Assembly (NCBI RefSeq): GCF_003148465.1 | Contig: NZ_QGGI01000002.1 | Coordinates: forward strand, 62,001-126,000 | Length of the DNA stretch: 64,000 bases | Origin: Oceanotoga teriensis | GTDB taxonomy: Bacteria > Thermotogota > Thermotogae > Petrotogales > Petrotogaceae | Direction of reading: 5' to 3' | In this document: positions 8,389 to 16,180 of the stretch, in pieces | Layout of the letters: each line of letters begins with the position of its first letter | How positions within the stretch are numbered: position 1 is the stretch's first letter | The notes under the pieces: generated by a model | What the model saw: the letters and a program-made list of their open reading frames with translations, nothing else | Database searches by the model: none | What the model was told of the DNA's origin: nothing | Translations under genes and position numbers: made by a program

Positions 8389-9367
8389 AAAATAAATCTT
8401 TTTGTGGAAAAATTCCAAAAAGACCTCCAGTATTTATAAAAAGTATATTTTTAGAATTTTTAAAGGTTCCTTTTTTTATTTCCTTATAAAGTCCATACAT
8501 TGCTTTTACTGTATAAACAGGATCAAGTACTATGCCTTCTAGTTTAGAGATTTTTTTTATGAAATCAATTTCATATTCAGAAGATAATGCATATCCTTTT
8601 CCAACATAACCATCTATAATATTTATATCTTCTCTTTTTAAAGTTAAATCTAAATCAAAATATTCTTTTGTTTGATTAGAAATATCATAAATTTTGTTTA
8701 AAAAATATTCTCTATTATTACAAACATTTATACCAATAACTCTATTTTTTATACCTTTTATTTTATGCCCTAAATAGAGACCACTATAAGTTCCTCCAGA
8801 ACCAACAGCAGTGATTATATTATCAAATTGTATATTCATATTTTTCTCTTGTTCAACTATTTCAAATAAACAATTTATATATCCTAAATTTCCTATTTTT
8901 TCAGAAGCACCTTCAGGTATTATAAAACATTTTTCGCCTTTATTCTTTAATTTGAGTGTTATATTTTCCATTATTTCATTTCTTGAATGAGAATATTCTT
9001 CAGAATTAATAAATTTTATATCGGCATCGAATAGATTATCTAAAAGTAGATTTCCATCTAAAGAACTATTTTCGTCACCTCTCAACACCAAATGACATTT
9101 TAAACCTATTCTTGCAGCAATCGCTGCAGTGGCTCTTGCATGATTAGATTGAATTCCTCCACAAGTTATTAAAGAATCATAACCTTTATCTATTGCAAAT
9201 TTTATAAGATACTCAAGTTTTCTTACTTTGTTTCCACTGAATTCAGTTCCTGTTTGATCATCTCTTTTAAAATAAATATTTTTACCAACTAATTCAGAGA
9301 ATCTCGATAATAATTCTATCTTAGTTGGTAGATTTGCAAAATTAAACTTATCATTCAAAATTTTCAT
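8387..9367 (-). CDS. PLP-dependent D-cysteine desulfhydrase / ACC deaminase family protein
   Basis: A 326-aa fold-type II PLP enzyme. The PLP lysine lies in FSGNKVRKLEYL (about residue 50), with GGIQSNHARATAAIAAR near 75, and the phosphate-binding TAVGSGGTYSGL near 190. Members open D-cysteine to pyruvate, ammonia and sulfide or open 1-aminocyclopropane-1-carboxylate; sequence alone does not separate the two, D-cysteine desulfhydrase being commoner in anaerobes. GAGGAGG precedes the ATG. It follows a MerR regulator with an 11-base gap, which suggests ligand-controlled expression. Confidence 0.82.
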   Translation of the reverse strand: MKILNDKFNFANLPTKIELLSRFSELVGKNIYFKRDDQTGTEFSGNKVRKLEYLIKFAIDKGYDSLITCGGIQSNHARATAAIAARIGLKCHLVLRGDENSSLDGNLLLDNLFDADIKFINSEEYSHSRNEIMENITLKLKNKGEKCFIIPEGASEKIGNLGYINCLFEIVEQEKNMNIQFDNIITAVGSGGTYSGLYLGHKIKGIKNRVIGINVCNNREYFLNKIYDISNQTKEYFDLDLTLKREDINIIDGYVGKGYALSSEYEIDFIKKISKLEGIVLDPVYTVKAMYGLYKEIKKGTFKNSKNILFINTGGLFGIFPQKDLF

Positions 9368-9378
9368 TTTATCCTCCT

Positions 9379-10197
9379 CTATTTTACTGGTATTTGAATT
9401 TCTGTTATATAATATTTTTCTTTACCTTCAATAAAAGAATCTATATGAGATATTTCCATAGCATCACCATTTATGATTAAATTATTTTTTTTAATATAAT
9501 CTTTTAATTTTTTATAAGTTTTATGAGTTTCAAAATAAGGGCCTTTATGAAAAGTAGTTACGAAATAATTTTCTTCAATAGTTTTGATTTCTTTATTTAT
9601 TTTTATATCATCATCAATTATGAAATAAATAGATTTGAATTTATTAAAAACATTATTTATAATATTTTCTTTTGCTATTATAACTCCCATTTGAGAACTT
9701 GAAATAAAAATATTCGAACTTAGCGAATTTCTAACTTTGCTTAAAATCATTTCAACTTCGAATTCATTTTCAGTATCTCTTAAATCTATAGATACAATGT
9801 TTCTTTTGTTTATAAGTTTTAAAGTTATTATATCTTTATTTTGAGTGTTATATACATTAGAAATATATTTTATTTTTTTATCTATACGGGATTTAATTAG
9901 ATTCAAATTATTTATTTTTTCATCAATAATATTCTTTTGATCTTCTAAAAGTTTAATGGCATTATCAATTCTTCTATTATCGAGATAATTTTTTATTTTT
10001 TTTAGCGAAAAACCTAAAATTTTTAAATAAATTATAGTATTTAATTTTTCAAATTGGTCTATTGTATAATATCTATAATTTGTGTTTTTATCAATTATAT
10101 TAGGTTTTAAAAGATCTATAGAATCATAATATCTTAAAGTTTGTTTTGATATATTGAATAATTTAGATACTTCTCCAATTAAGAATTTCTCTTTCAT
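9379..10197 (-). CDS. MerR-family transcriptional regulator with GyrI-like effector domain
   Basis: A 272-aa regulator. Residues 1-70 form the winged helix typical of MerR (GEVSKLFNISKQTLRYYDSIDLL), then a coiled-coil dimerisation helix (about 75-115), then a C-terminal domain of about 150 residues resembling the BmrR/GyrI small-molecule-binding fold ending in YYITEIQIPVK. This is the layout of BmrR-type multidrug-sensing activators. It is first in an operon with the PLP enzyme downstream and lies divergent to the DUF4438 gene, so it may control both. The effector is unknown. Confidence 0.85.
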   Translation of the reverse strand: MKEKFLIGEVSKLFNISKQTLRYYDSIDLLKPNIIDKNTNYRYYTIDQFEKLNTIIYLKILGFSLKKIKNYLDNRRIDNAIKLLEDQKNIIDEKINNLNLIKSRIDKKIKYISNVYNTQNKDIITLKLINKRNIVSIDLRDTENEFEVEMILSKVRNSLSSNIFISSSQMGVIIAKENIINNVFNKFKSIYFIIDDDIKINKEIKTIEENYFVTTFHKGPYFETHKTYKKLKDYIKKNNLIINGDAMEISHIDSFIEGKEKYYITEIQIPVK

Positions 10198-10214
10198 AAA
10201 ATCACTCCAAAATA

Positions 10215-10242
10215 TTGTATTAATTATTCATAGTGTTATAAT
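10215..10242 (+). promoter_or_regulatory. Promoter of the DUF4438 gene (MerR intergenic region)
   Basis: TTGTAT, 16-base spacer, TATAAT, with TGT directly before the -10 (extended -10). It sits in the 79-base space shared with the divergent MerR gene, so regulator binding here is plausible. Confidence 0.55.
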
Positions 10243-10276
10243 TATTATATACTAAATTAATCAAGGAGGTCAAAAG

Positions 10277-11161
10277 ATGTTAACCAATAATAAAAATAAA
10301 GTGGTTAAAGTATCTGTTCAAGGTAAAATTCATCATCCATTGGGAGGCGCTTATAAAATAAGTCATGAAGGTATACCTAATATAATACCAGCAACCGGAG
10401 GAATAACTTATAATGTTAAGATTGGAGACAGTGTATTTGGACTTGCTGGAGATCATATAGAACCGGGAGTTTCTATAAGAAATGAAATAAAAGCGGAATC
10501 AGATGCTTTAATGACTCTTTCTTGTATAGGTAATGAAGCCATTGTTGTTACTGGAGAAGCTAAAGGTGCAAAAGGATTTGTTACAGGTACACATGGAGGA
10601 ATAGAACATGTGCTCATAGACTTTCCTTTAAAAGATATGGAAAACATGGCTATAGATGATAAAATACTCATAAAAGCTTATGGACAAGGCTTAAGTTTAA
10701 TCGATTATCCTGATATAAAAGTTATGAATATAGATCCAAATCTTTTTGAAAGAATACCAATAGAAGAAAAAGATGGAAAATTAATATTTCCAGTAGTAGC
10801 AAAAGTACCGCCATATTTAATGGGCTCTGGTATAGGTTCTGCATCAGCTTATTCAGGAGATTATGATATAATGACTGCAGATGAAAATGCAATAAAAGAA
10901 TATGGACTTGAAAATTTAAAATTTGGAGATATAGTTCTTCTAGAAGATTGTGATAATACTTTTGGTAGAGGATATCTAAAAAATGCTGTTTCTATAGGAG
11001 TTATAGTACATTCTGATTGTATAAAAATGGGACATGGCCCTGGAGTAACGACAATAATGACATGTAAGAAAAATATTATAGAAGCAAAGATAGATGAAAA
11101 TTCAAATATAAAAAATTATATGCTTCCAGATGAAGAAAACTTTATGGAGTCTATACTTTAA
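10277..11161 (+). CDS. DUF4438 domain-containing protein (Thermotoga TM1086-like)
   Basis: A 294-aa soluble protein resembling the DUF4438 family, known from structural genomics of a Thermotoga maritima protein. Recognisable parts are the N-terminal VSVQGKIHHPLGGAYKISHEG, GDHIEPGVSIRN, a glycine-rich VTGTHGGIEHVLIDF, and a late VIVHSDCIKMGHGPGV. The conserved His, Asp and Cys residues could form a metal or catalytic site, but no activity is known to me. AAGGAGG precedes the ATG. It is divergent from the MerR/PLP-enzyme operon. Confidence 0.75.
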   Translation: MLTNNKNKVVKVSVQGKIHHPLGGAYKISHEGIPNIIPATGGITYNVKIGDSVFGLAGDHIEPGVSIRNEIKAESDALMTLSCIGNEAIVVTGEAKGAKGFVTGTHGGIEHVLIDFPLKDMENMAIDDKILIKAYGQGLSLIDYPDIKVMNIDPNLFERIPIEEKDGKLIFPVVAKVPPYLMGSGIGSASAYSGDYDIMTADENAIKEYGLENLKFGDIVLLEDCDNTFGRGYLKNAVSIGVIVHSDCIKMGHGPGVTTIMTCKKNIIEAKIDENSNIKNYMLPDEENFMESIL

Positions 11162-11164
11162 ATA

Positions 11165-11197
11165 AATCAATATCATAATGTAATTATGATATTGATT
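11165..11197 (+). repeat. 33-bp inverted repeat between DUF4438 and radical SAM genes
   Basis: Arms AATCAATATCATAAT and ATTATGATATTGATT (15 bp each) around a 3-base loop, with no T-tract after it. It could be a weak terminator, an mRNA-stability hairpin or an operator. Confidence 0.7.
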
Positions 11198-11223
11198 ATA
11201 TATATTTAAAAGAGGTGTTTGTT

Positions 11224-12150
11224 TTGAATAAATATAAATATATATTTGGGCCGGTTCCTTCAAGACGAATGGGTCTTTCTTTAGGTGTTAGCCCAATACC
11301 TAAAGGACATTGTAATTATTCATGTGTTTATTGTCAATTGGGTAGAACAACTTCTATGACAAATGAAATTAAAAATTTTTATGACTCAAAAGAAATAGTC
11401 AATGAAGTTAAAGATTATTTGAGAAATGGTTTTAATTTTGATGTTTTAACTTTAGTTGGAGAAGGAGAACCACTCTTATATTCTAATATAGACGATTTAA
11501 TATCAGAATTAAAAAAAATCACAAAAAAGCCTATAGCTCTTATAACTAATGGAGCATTGTTGAGTGATAAAAATATAAGAGAAAAAATAAAAGATATAGA
11601 TATATTATTACCATCTTTAGACTCTTATAATCAAGAAATGCTTAGAAAAATAAATAGGCCTTATGGAAAAATAATTTTTGAAGATTCTGTTCTCGGATTA
11701 GAAAAATTTTCAAAGAATTTTGATGGACAAATATGGATTGAAATAATGTTAATAAAAAATATAAATGATGATAAAAATAGTATATTGGAATTTAAAAAAA
11801 TATTAGAAAAAATAAAATATGATAAAGTATATATAAATGTACCTGTGAGACCACCAGCAGAAGAATGGGTTCAAATTCCAGATGAAGAGAACATAAACTT
11901 TGCTGTTAATGAACTTGATGGAATTTCTATGGAAAGTCTTGCTTCAGAAGGTTTTTACAGTGAAGAAATAGATGATTTAGAAGCTATTATTTCAATAATA
12001 AAAAGACATCCTATGAATCAATTTGAAATAAAAAGCTTTTTAATAGAAAGAAAAAATGAAAAACCTCAAGAAATATTAGATAAATTAGATATCGATGAAA
12101 AAATAATAAAAATTGATTATAAAGGATATAAAAATTATAGAATAAAATAA
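11224..12150 (+). CDS. Radical SAM protein (COG0731-like)
   Basis: A protein of about 308 aa with an N-terminal FGPVPSRRMGLSLG followed by the iron-sulfur motif CNYSCVYC (CxxxCxxC), then the SAM-binding GEGEPLL and a TNGALL strand of the partial TIM barrel. The C-terminal 90 residues look like a small winged helix. The FGPVPSRR opening is typical of COG0731-like uncharacterised radical SAM proteins rather than archaeal TYW1. I choose TTG behind AGAGGTG as start; a GTG at 11215 overlaps that ribosome site. Substrate unknown; a terminator follows. Confidence 0.8.
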   Translation: MNKYKYIFGPVPSRRMGLSLGVSPIPKGHCNYSCVYCQLGRTTSMTNEIKNFYDSKEIVNEVKDYLRNGFNFDVLTLVGEGEPLLYSNIDDLISELKKITKKPIALITNGALLSDKNIREKIKDIDILLPSLDSYNQEMLRKINRPYGKIIFEDSVLGLEKFSKNFDGQIWIEIMLIKNINDDKNSILEFKKILEKIKYDKVYINVPVRPPAEEWVQIPDEENINFAVNELDGISMESLASEGFYSEEIDDLEAIISIIKRHPMNQFEIKSFLIERKNEKPQEILDKLDIDEKIIKIDYKGYKNYRIK

Positions 12151-12178
12151 AAAAAGAAGCTAATAAGCTTCTTTTTTT
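12151..12178. terminator. Bidirectional intrinsic terminator
   Basis: Stem AAAAAGAAGCT / AGCTTCTTTTT with a 4-base loop and T-runs on either strand. It ends the radical SAM gene (+) and the tRNA-Asp/tRNA-Cys unit (-). Confidence 0.88.
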
Positions 12179-12205
12179 GCATCTTATGTACTAGTGAATG
12201 AATAA

Positions 12206-12282
12206 TGGAGGCAACGAAGGGATTTGAACCCCCGAATAGCGATTTTGCAGACCGCCGCCTTAGGCCACTTGGCTACGTTGCC
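12206..12282 (-). tRNA. tRNA-Cys (anticodon GCA)
   Basis: Cloverleaf on the minus strand: acceptor GGCAACG/CGTTGCC, D arm GCC...GGC, anticodon loop CTGCAAA, T loop TTCAAAT. The discriminator is U, as expected for cysteine, and CCA is encoded. Confidence 0.96.
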
Positions 12283-12289
12283 CCATAGT

Positions 12290-12312
12290 AAAAACTCCTC
12301 TTTATGAGGAGT
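12290..12312 (-). terminator. Terminator-like hairpin between tRNA-Asp and tRNA-Cys
   Basis: On the minus strand ACTCCTC, loop ATAAA, GAGGAGT followed by TTTT. It sits between two tRNA genes that share one recognisable promoter, so it is either a partial terminator or a processing hairpin. Confidence 0.6.
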
Positions 12313-12318
12313 AAGAGT

Positions 12319-12395
12319 TGGCGGGGACGACGAGATTCGAACTCGCGGCCACCGGTGTGACAGACCGGCATGATAACCAACTTCACCACGTCCCC
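12319..12395 (-). tRNA. tRNA-Asp (anticodon GTC)
   Basis: Minus-strand cloverleaf: acceptor GGGGACG/CGTCCCC, anticodon stem CCGGT/ACCGG with loop CTGTCAC, T loop TTCGAAT, discriminator G, encoded CCA. Confidence 0.96.
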
Positions 12396-12414
12396 ATCTC
12401 CATTTCCGGATTCT

Positions 12415-12443
12415 ATTCTATCAAAAAAAAAGAGTTTTGTCCA
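12415..12443 (-). promoter_or_regulatory. Promoter of the tRNA-Asp/tRNA-Cys unit
   Basis: On the minus strand TGGACA, 17-base spacer, TAGAAT, with TGA before the -10 (extended -10). It lies 19 bases before the tRNA-Asp 5' end. Confidence 0.7.
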
Positions 12444-12480
12444 GAGAATTAATGTTGCATTTGTGTATCAAAATGATTTA

Positions 12481-12513
12481 AATAAAAGAGAGGCTTTTAA
12501 GCCCCTCTTTATT
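12481..12513 (-). terminator. Terminator of trigger factor
   Basis: Minus-strand stem AAAGAGGGGCTT / AAGCCTCTCTTT with one G.T pair, then a T-rich tail. It overlaps the trigger factor stop codon. Confidence 0.8.
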
Positions 12514-13783
12514 AATCTTCTTTGTTTTCTAATTTATCAGAGTCTACTTCTTTTATTGTTACTTTGTCTTGAATTTTTTCAACAACTTTTGATTTTAATG
12601 TGTCCCATACTACTTCATTTAATAATTTTTCATTAGAGTATATTACTTGCTTTGCTCTATCAAAAGGCATTTGCCACATAGTAGCTATATTTTTAATTGC
12701 ATTAGTCAACTCTTCATCAGAAACTTCTATTTCATTTTCTTTAGCTAATTTATCAACAACAACTAATTCTTTTATCCATTTTAATGATGAAGTTTTAGCA
12801 TTTTCTCTAACTTTCGATTCATCATTATCATTTTCTTCTAATTCTTTTTCAAATTTACCATCTTTTTTAAGATTTTCTACATATTTAGTTATATATTCTT
12901 CAATAGTTTCTTCGGCAATTTCAACCTCAACATGTTCTGGAATTTCTCCGATTATGTAATTTTTTATATAATCTTTATTCCAGCCACTGTACATTTCTTT
13001 ACCTTCTTCAGATAATTTTTCTTTTAACTCATTTAAAGATTCTATTTCTGTATCTAATTCTTTTATAAATTCTTCTGTTAATTCAGGAATAGTTCTTGTA
13101 TAAACTTCTTCTACTTTTACGGTATATTTATAATTTTTGTCATCAAAGTCTCTTTCATATTCAACGACATCGCCTTTTTCTTTTCCGATTACATTTTCAA
13201 CTATAGGTCTCTTATCATCTTCATATAATACATATTCAGACTCTTTATTTTCTTGTATAGTTTTTCCTTCATGATTTATTACAGTATAAGTTACTCTCAC
13301 ATAATCGTTGTATTCTGCTTTGCCTTCTTTTGGTTCTAATACAGCATTTTCTTCTAATAATTCTTTTAATTTATTTTCAACATATTTTTCAACAACACCT
13401 TCTGTTTTTGGGACTTCAACTGTTATATCTTCAAATTTTGCTGATGTTATTTCAGGGTATGTATGAAGTACTAATTCAAGTTCTATATTTCCTTCATCAT
13501 TTGCTTTTGAATCGACTATTGGTGGGAATAATAATTGTTCTTCTTTTTCAAAGTCAGTTATTGCTTGGTCTTGTAAAAGATCATTAACCCAAATATTAAA
13601 ATTGTCTCCCAATCTCATTTTAACGATTCCTTTTGGCGCTTTTCCTTTTCTAAAACCTTCAAATTTATAGTGTTGATTAACTTCTTTTACTATATCTTTT
13701 TCTGCCTTTTCAAGTTCATCTTTTGTGAACTTTACGAGGTATCTTTTAATATTTTTCACTTCGGATAAAAGCTGTTTCTCCAT
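12512..13783 (-). CDS. tig: Trigger factor chaperone
   Basis: A 423-aa ribosome-associated chaperone that receives nascent chains at the exit tunnel. The ribosome-binding signature appears as GFRKGKAPKG (about residue 42). The middle FKBP-like domain (about 150-230) is present, with DYVRVTYTVINHEGK. The long helical C-terminal domain carries many Glu and Lys. Length fits the family. The tig-clpP-clpX order of many bacteria is not kept: tRNA genes follow. GGAGGTTG precedes the ATG. Confidence 0.95.
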   Translation of the reverse strand: MEKQLLSEVKNIKRYLVKFTKDELEKAEKDIVKEVNQHYKFEGFRKGKAPKGIVKMRLGDNFNIWVNDLLQDQAITDFEKEEQLLFPPIVDSKANDEGNIELELVLHTYPEITSAKFEDITVEVPKTEGVVEKYVENKLKELLEENAVLEPKEGKAEYNDYVRVTYTVINHEGKTIQENKESEYVLYEDDKRPIVENVIGKEKGDVVEYERDFDDKNYKYTVKVEEVYTRTIPELTEEFIKELDTEIESLNELKEKLSEEGKEMYSGWNKDYIKNYIIGEIPEHVEVEIAEETIEEYITKYVENLKKDGKFEKELEENDNDESKVRENAKTSSLKWIKELVVVDKLAKENEIEVSDEELTNAIKNIATMWQMPFDRAKQVIYSNEKLLNEVVWDTLKSKVVEKIQDKVTIKEVDSDKLENKED

Positions 13784-14109
13784 CTAATACAACCTCCATT
13801 TTATTTATTGATTTAACTTGCTTTTATTATTATACATTGTAAATGCTTTAATTTTGTTAAAATTAAGTCAAAATTAATTTTAATTTATAATCTGTATGGA
13901 TATTATAAAGGCTTTTTTGTTATTTTATATAATACTTTTATATTTTAAAATAATTATATAATCTTTACATGAATTAGATTTTACTTTAAATTTATTTAAT
14001 TATAATGTATAATTGAGGTGAAAAATGTTAAAATATTAAGTGATAATAAAAATTACTATAATTTAATATTAAAGATTAAATATAAAAATTCTTGAGGTGA
14101 AGTATACTT
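13784..14109. other. Intergenic region, AT-rich, 326 bases
   Basis: Divergent space between tig and the TagA-type gene. It holds several TATAAT-like sequences (for example 14001-14006 and 14008-14013 on +, 13829-13834 on -), but no -35 partner stands out. A ribosome-site-like GAGGTG before a four-codon frame at 14025-14039 is seen. No RNA gene or conserved structure is recognised. Confidence 0.6.
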
Positions 14110-14826
14110 ATGTCTTTTGTTTACAATCTTGATGGAATAGATATGTTGACTGGTAATAGAGATGAAATAATTAAAATCATCAAAGAGAGTATTAATAATA
14201 ATGAAAAAACTTGGATAATTACTCTTAATGCTTTGATGTATATGGAATATTTAAACAATGAAACTTATAAACAAGCTATAAAAAAAGCTAATTATTCTAT
14301 TCCCGATGGTATAGGCATTGTAAAATATTTGAGAAAAAGAGGTGTTTTTTCAGAGAGATGTACAGGTATCGATACAATGAAAGAAATTTGTGATTATTCT
14401 TCAAAAAATAAATTGCGGATTTTTTTACTTGGATCGAAAGAAAATTATGTCTTTAAAGCAACAGAAAAAATTGAAGAAGAGTTTGGAGTAAAAGTTTCAG
14501 GTTATAGTGATGGATTTTTTGATCAAACTCGAGAAAAAAATATAGTTGATAAAATTAATGAAAGTAAAGCAGATGTTCTTTTTGTGGGAATGGGTATACC
14601 GAAACAAGAAGATTTTATTTTAAGAAATATAGATAATATTAATTGTAAATTTTTTATGGGTGTTGGTGGTAGTATCGATGTTTTTTCTGGTGAAATGAAA
14701 AGAGCCCCTGTTTTTTATCAGAAGATAGGAGCAGAGTGGTTATATAGGATGATTGTTGAACCAAAAAGGTTCAAGAAATTACCTGAACTTTTCAAGTTTT
14801 ATTCAAAAATTTATTTTAAAAGATGA
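14110..14826 (+). CDS. WecG/TagA/CpsF family glycosyltransferase
   Basis: A 238-aa GT26-type enzyme. Family marks are TLNALMYMEYLNN near residue 38, SIPDGIGIVKYLR near 65, an RCTGIDTM motif, a Rossmann-like LFLLGSKE strand, VGMGIPKQEDFI, and the C-terminal GAEWLYRMIVEPKRFKKL. Relatives add N-acetylmannosaminyl residues to undecaprenyl-linked precursors of cell-wall polymers or exopolysaccharide, at the inner face of the membrane. GAGGTGA lies 9 bases before ATG. Its stop overlaps the neighbourhood of the next gene, so they are coupled; no other glycan gene is near. Confidence 0.92.
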   Translation: MSFVYNLDGIDMLTGNRDEIIKIIKESINNNEKTWIITLNALMYMEYLNNETYKQAIKKANYSIPDGIGIVKYLRKRGVFSERCTGIDTMKEICDYSSKNKLRIFLLGSKENYVFKATEKIEEEFGVKVSGYSDGFFDQTREKNIVDKINESKADVLFVGMGIPKQEDFILRNIDNINCKFFMGVGGSIDVFSGEMKRAPVFYQKIGAEWLYRMIVEPKRFKKLPELFKFYSKIYFKR

Positions 14827-14843
14827 AAAGTGGAGGTGGCATG

Positions 14844-16136
14844 ATGATATTAAAAAATTGTACTATATTAACGGGTAATATAGGAGAAGTTATTGAAAAT
14901 GGTGCTATATTTATAAAAGATGGCAGAATTGTTGATTTTGGAAATGCTCAAGATATCATAGATAAATACGTTGAAGTTGAAGATGATATTAAAGATATGG
15001 AAGGGAAAATAGTTCTTCCAGGACTTTCAAATCCATATACAAGTTTTTATATCAATGAATTATCTTTGATAAATAAGTCAAAAAATTCAGATTTACCACC
15101 ATATGAAAAATTTTCTAAAATAGTTGGATATGCTCAAAATTTAGTTGAAGATAAAAATCTTTTTGAAGATATAGTCAAACTTGGCGCTTATAAATCTCTT
15201 ATAAATGGCATAACTACTTCTATTATATCAATTCCATATTCTGAAAAAATTTCAAGAGTAAAAGAAATTGGTGATCAAATAGGAGTTAAAATAAAACCTT
15301 CTCCAATTTTTTTAACTGAAAATGGTATACCACGTCAAGTCAGAGAAAAACTTTTAAAAGATAAAGATATTTCTTCTATAACTATTTTAGGCGTTTGGGG
15401 TTTAGAAAGTGAAGATTATGAGTTTTTGAAGGAATTCATAAAAATGGGGAAAAGATTGAGAATTGCTATTGTTGATTTCCAACAAGAAGAAAGATATTGT
15501 ATGCTTAAACATGGTAAACAACTTGTAAGTGTTATGAAAGAACAAAATATTTTATCTAAAAAAGTAGATATTATATTTGCTGGTAATATAACCAATCAGA
15601 TAATGGATTTTTTTGCATCTAAAGGAGTTAGACTCATAAAAAGTGTTAGAACAGAACTCATGGAAATAAATTATACCCCTAATCTTCTTGATATGCTTGG
15701 TAGGGGGATGAAAGTTTCTATTGGTACTGGTATAATAGATTATTCATTATTTAATGAGGCTAAAACACTTTTAATAACAGAAAAATTTCATAATAAAGCT
15801 AAACAAAGAATTTTATATTCTGAAGTTGAGAGAACTATTTTTATGAACAACTATTCTTTTGTTTCAGACGAATTTTCTATGCAAATGGGTAAAGTAAGTT
15901 CTGGACAAGAAGCAGATCTTACAATATTGAATTGTAGATCAGGAGAATTTTTATTCAATACAAAAACACCTTTTACAGAACTTTCTTTTAGACTTGGAAC
16001 TGAGATTGAAGTTTGGGGAGCTATTGTTGGAGGAAACATAACTCTTTGGGATAGAAAGGTTAAGTTTGCAGATATTGATGATATAAAAAATATTCAAAAA
16101 AGAATTAATAATAAAATTAAATATTTAGATATTTAA
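14844..16136 (+). CDS. Amidohydrolase-like protein lacking metal ligands (predicted pseudoenzyme)
   Basis: A protein of about 430 aa with the two-part layout of metal-dependent amidohydrolases of the SsnA/ATZ-TRZ group. The N-terminal beta strand is CTILTGN...GAIFIKDGRIVDFG, the barrel entry is KIVLPGLSNPYTSFY, and the C-terminal strand is VSSGQEADLTILN. Family members have NAHTH at the barrel entry; here it reads NPYTS. The later histidine sites read IIFAGNIT and IKSVRTEL, and the aspartate site GTDG reads GTGI. All usual metal ligands thus look lost. ATG 14844 best fits GGAGG; ATG 14841 and 14823 are alternatives. Confidence 0.72.
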   Translation: MILKNCTILTGNIGEVIENGAIFIKDGRIVDFGNAQDIIDKYVEVEDDIKDMEGKIVLPGLSNPYTSFYINELSLINKSKNSDLPPYEKFSKIVGYAQNLVEDKNLFEDIVKLGAYKSLINGITTSIISIPYSEKISRVKEIGDQIGVKIKPSPIFLTENGIPRQVREKLLKDKDISSITILGVWGLESEDYEFLKEFIKMGKRLRIAIVDFQQEERYCMLKHGKQLVSVMKEQNILSKKVDIIFAGNITNQIMDFFASKGVRLIKSVRTELMEINYTPNLLDMLGRGMKVSIGTGIIDYSLFNEAKTLLITEKFHNKAKQRILYSEVERTIFMNNYSFVSDEFSMQMGKVSSGQEADLTILNCRSGEFLFNTKTPFTELSFRLGTEIEVWGAIVGGNITLWDRKVKFADIDDIKNIQKRINNKIKYLDI

Positions 16137-16150
16137 ATAATATAAAAAAA

Positions 16151-16180
16151 TATAAAAAGTCGGTTTACCGACTTTTTATA
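16151..16180. terminator. Bidirectional intrinsic terminator
   Basis: Stem TATAAAAAGTCGG / CCGACTTTTTATA with loop TTTA. It overlaps the stop of the minus-strand gene and follows the amidohydrolase-like gene. Confidence 0.88.

Noticed and set aside
12370-13587. Several plus-strand open frames across the tRNA-Asp and trigger factor genes
   Set aside because: They overlap a functional tRNA and a highly recognisable chaperone in the opposite direction; Ser/Phe/Leu-rich composition fits shadow frames.
14025-14039. Ribosome-site-like GAGGTG followed by ATG and a stop after four codons, upstream of the TagA-type gene
   Set aside because: A four-residue leader peptide is possible, but there is no attenuator hairpin and such strings arise easily in AT-rich DNA.
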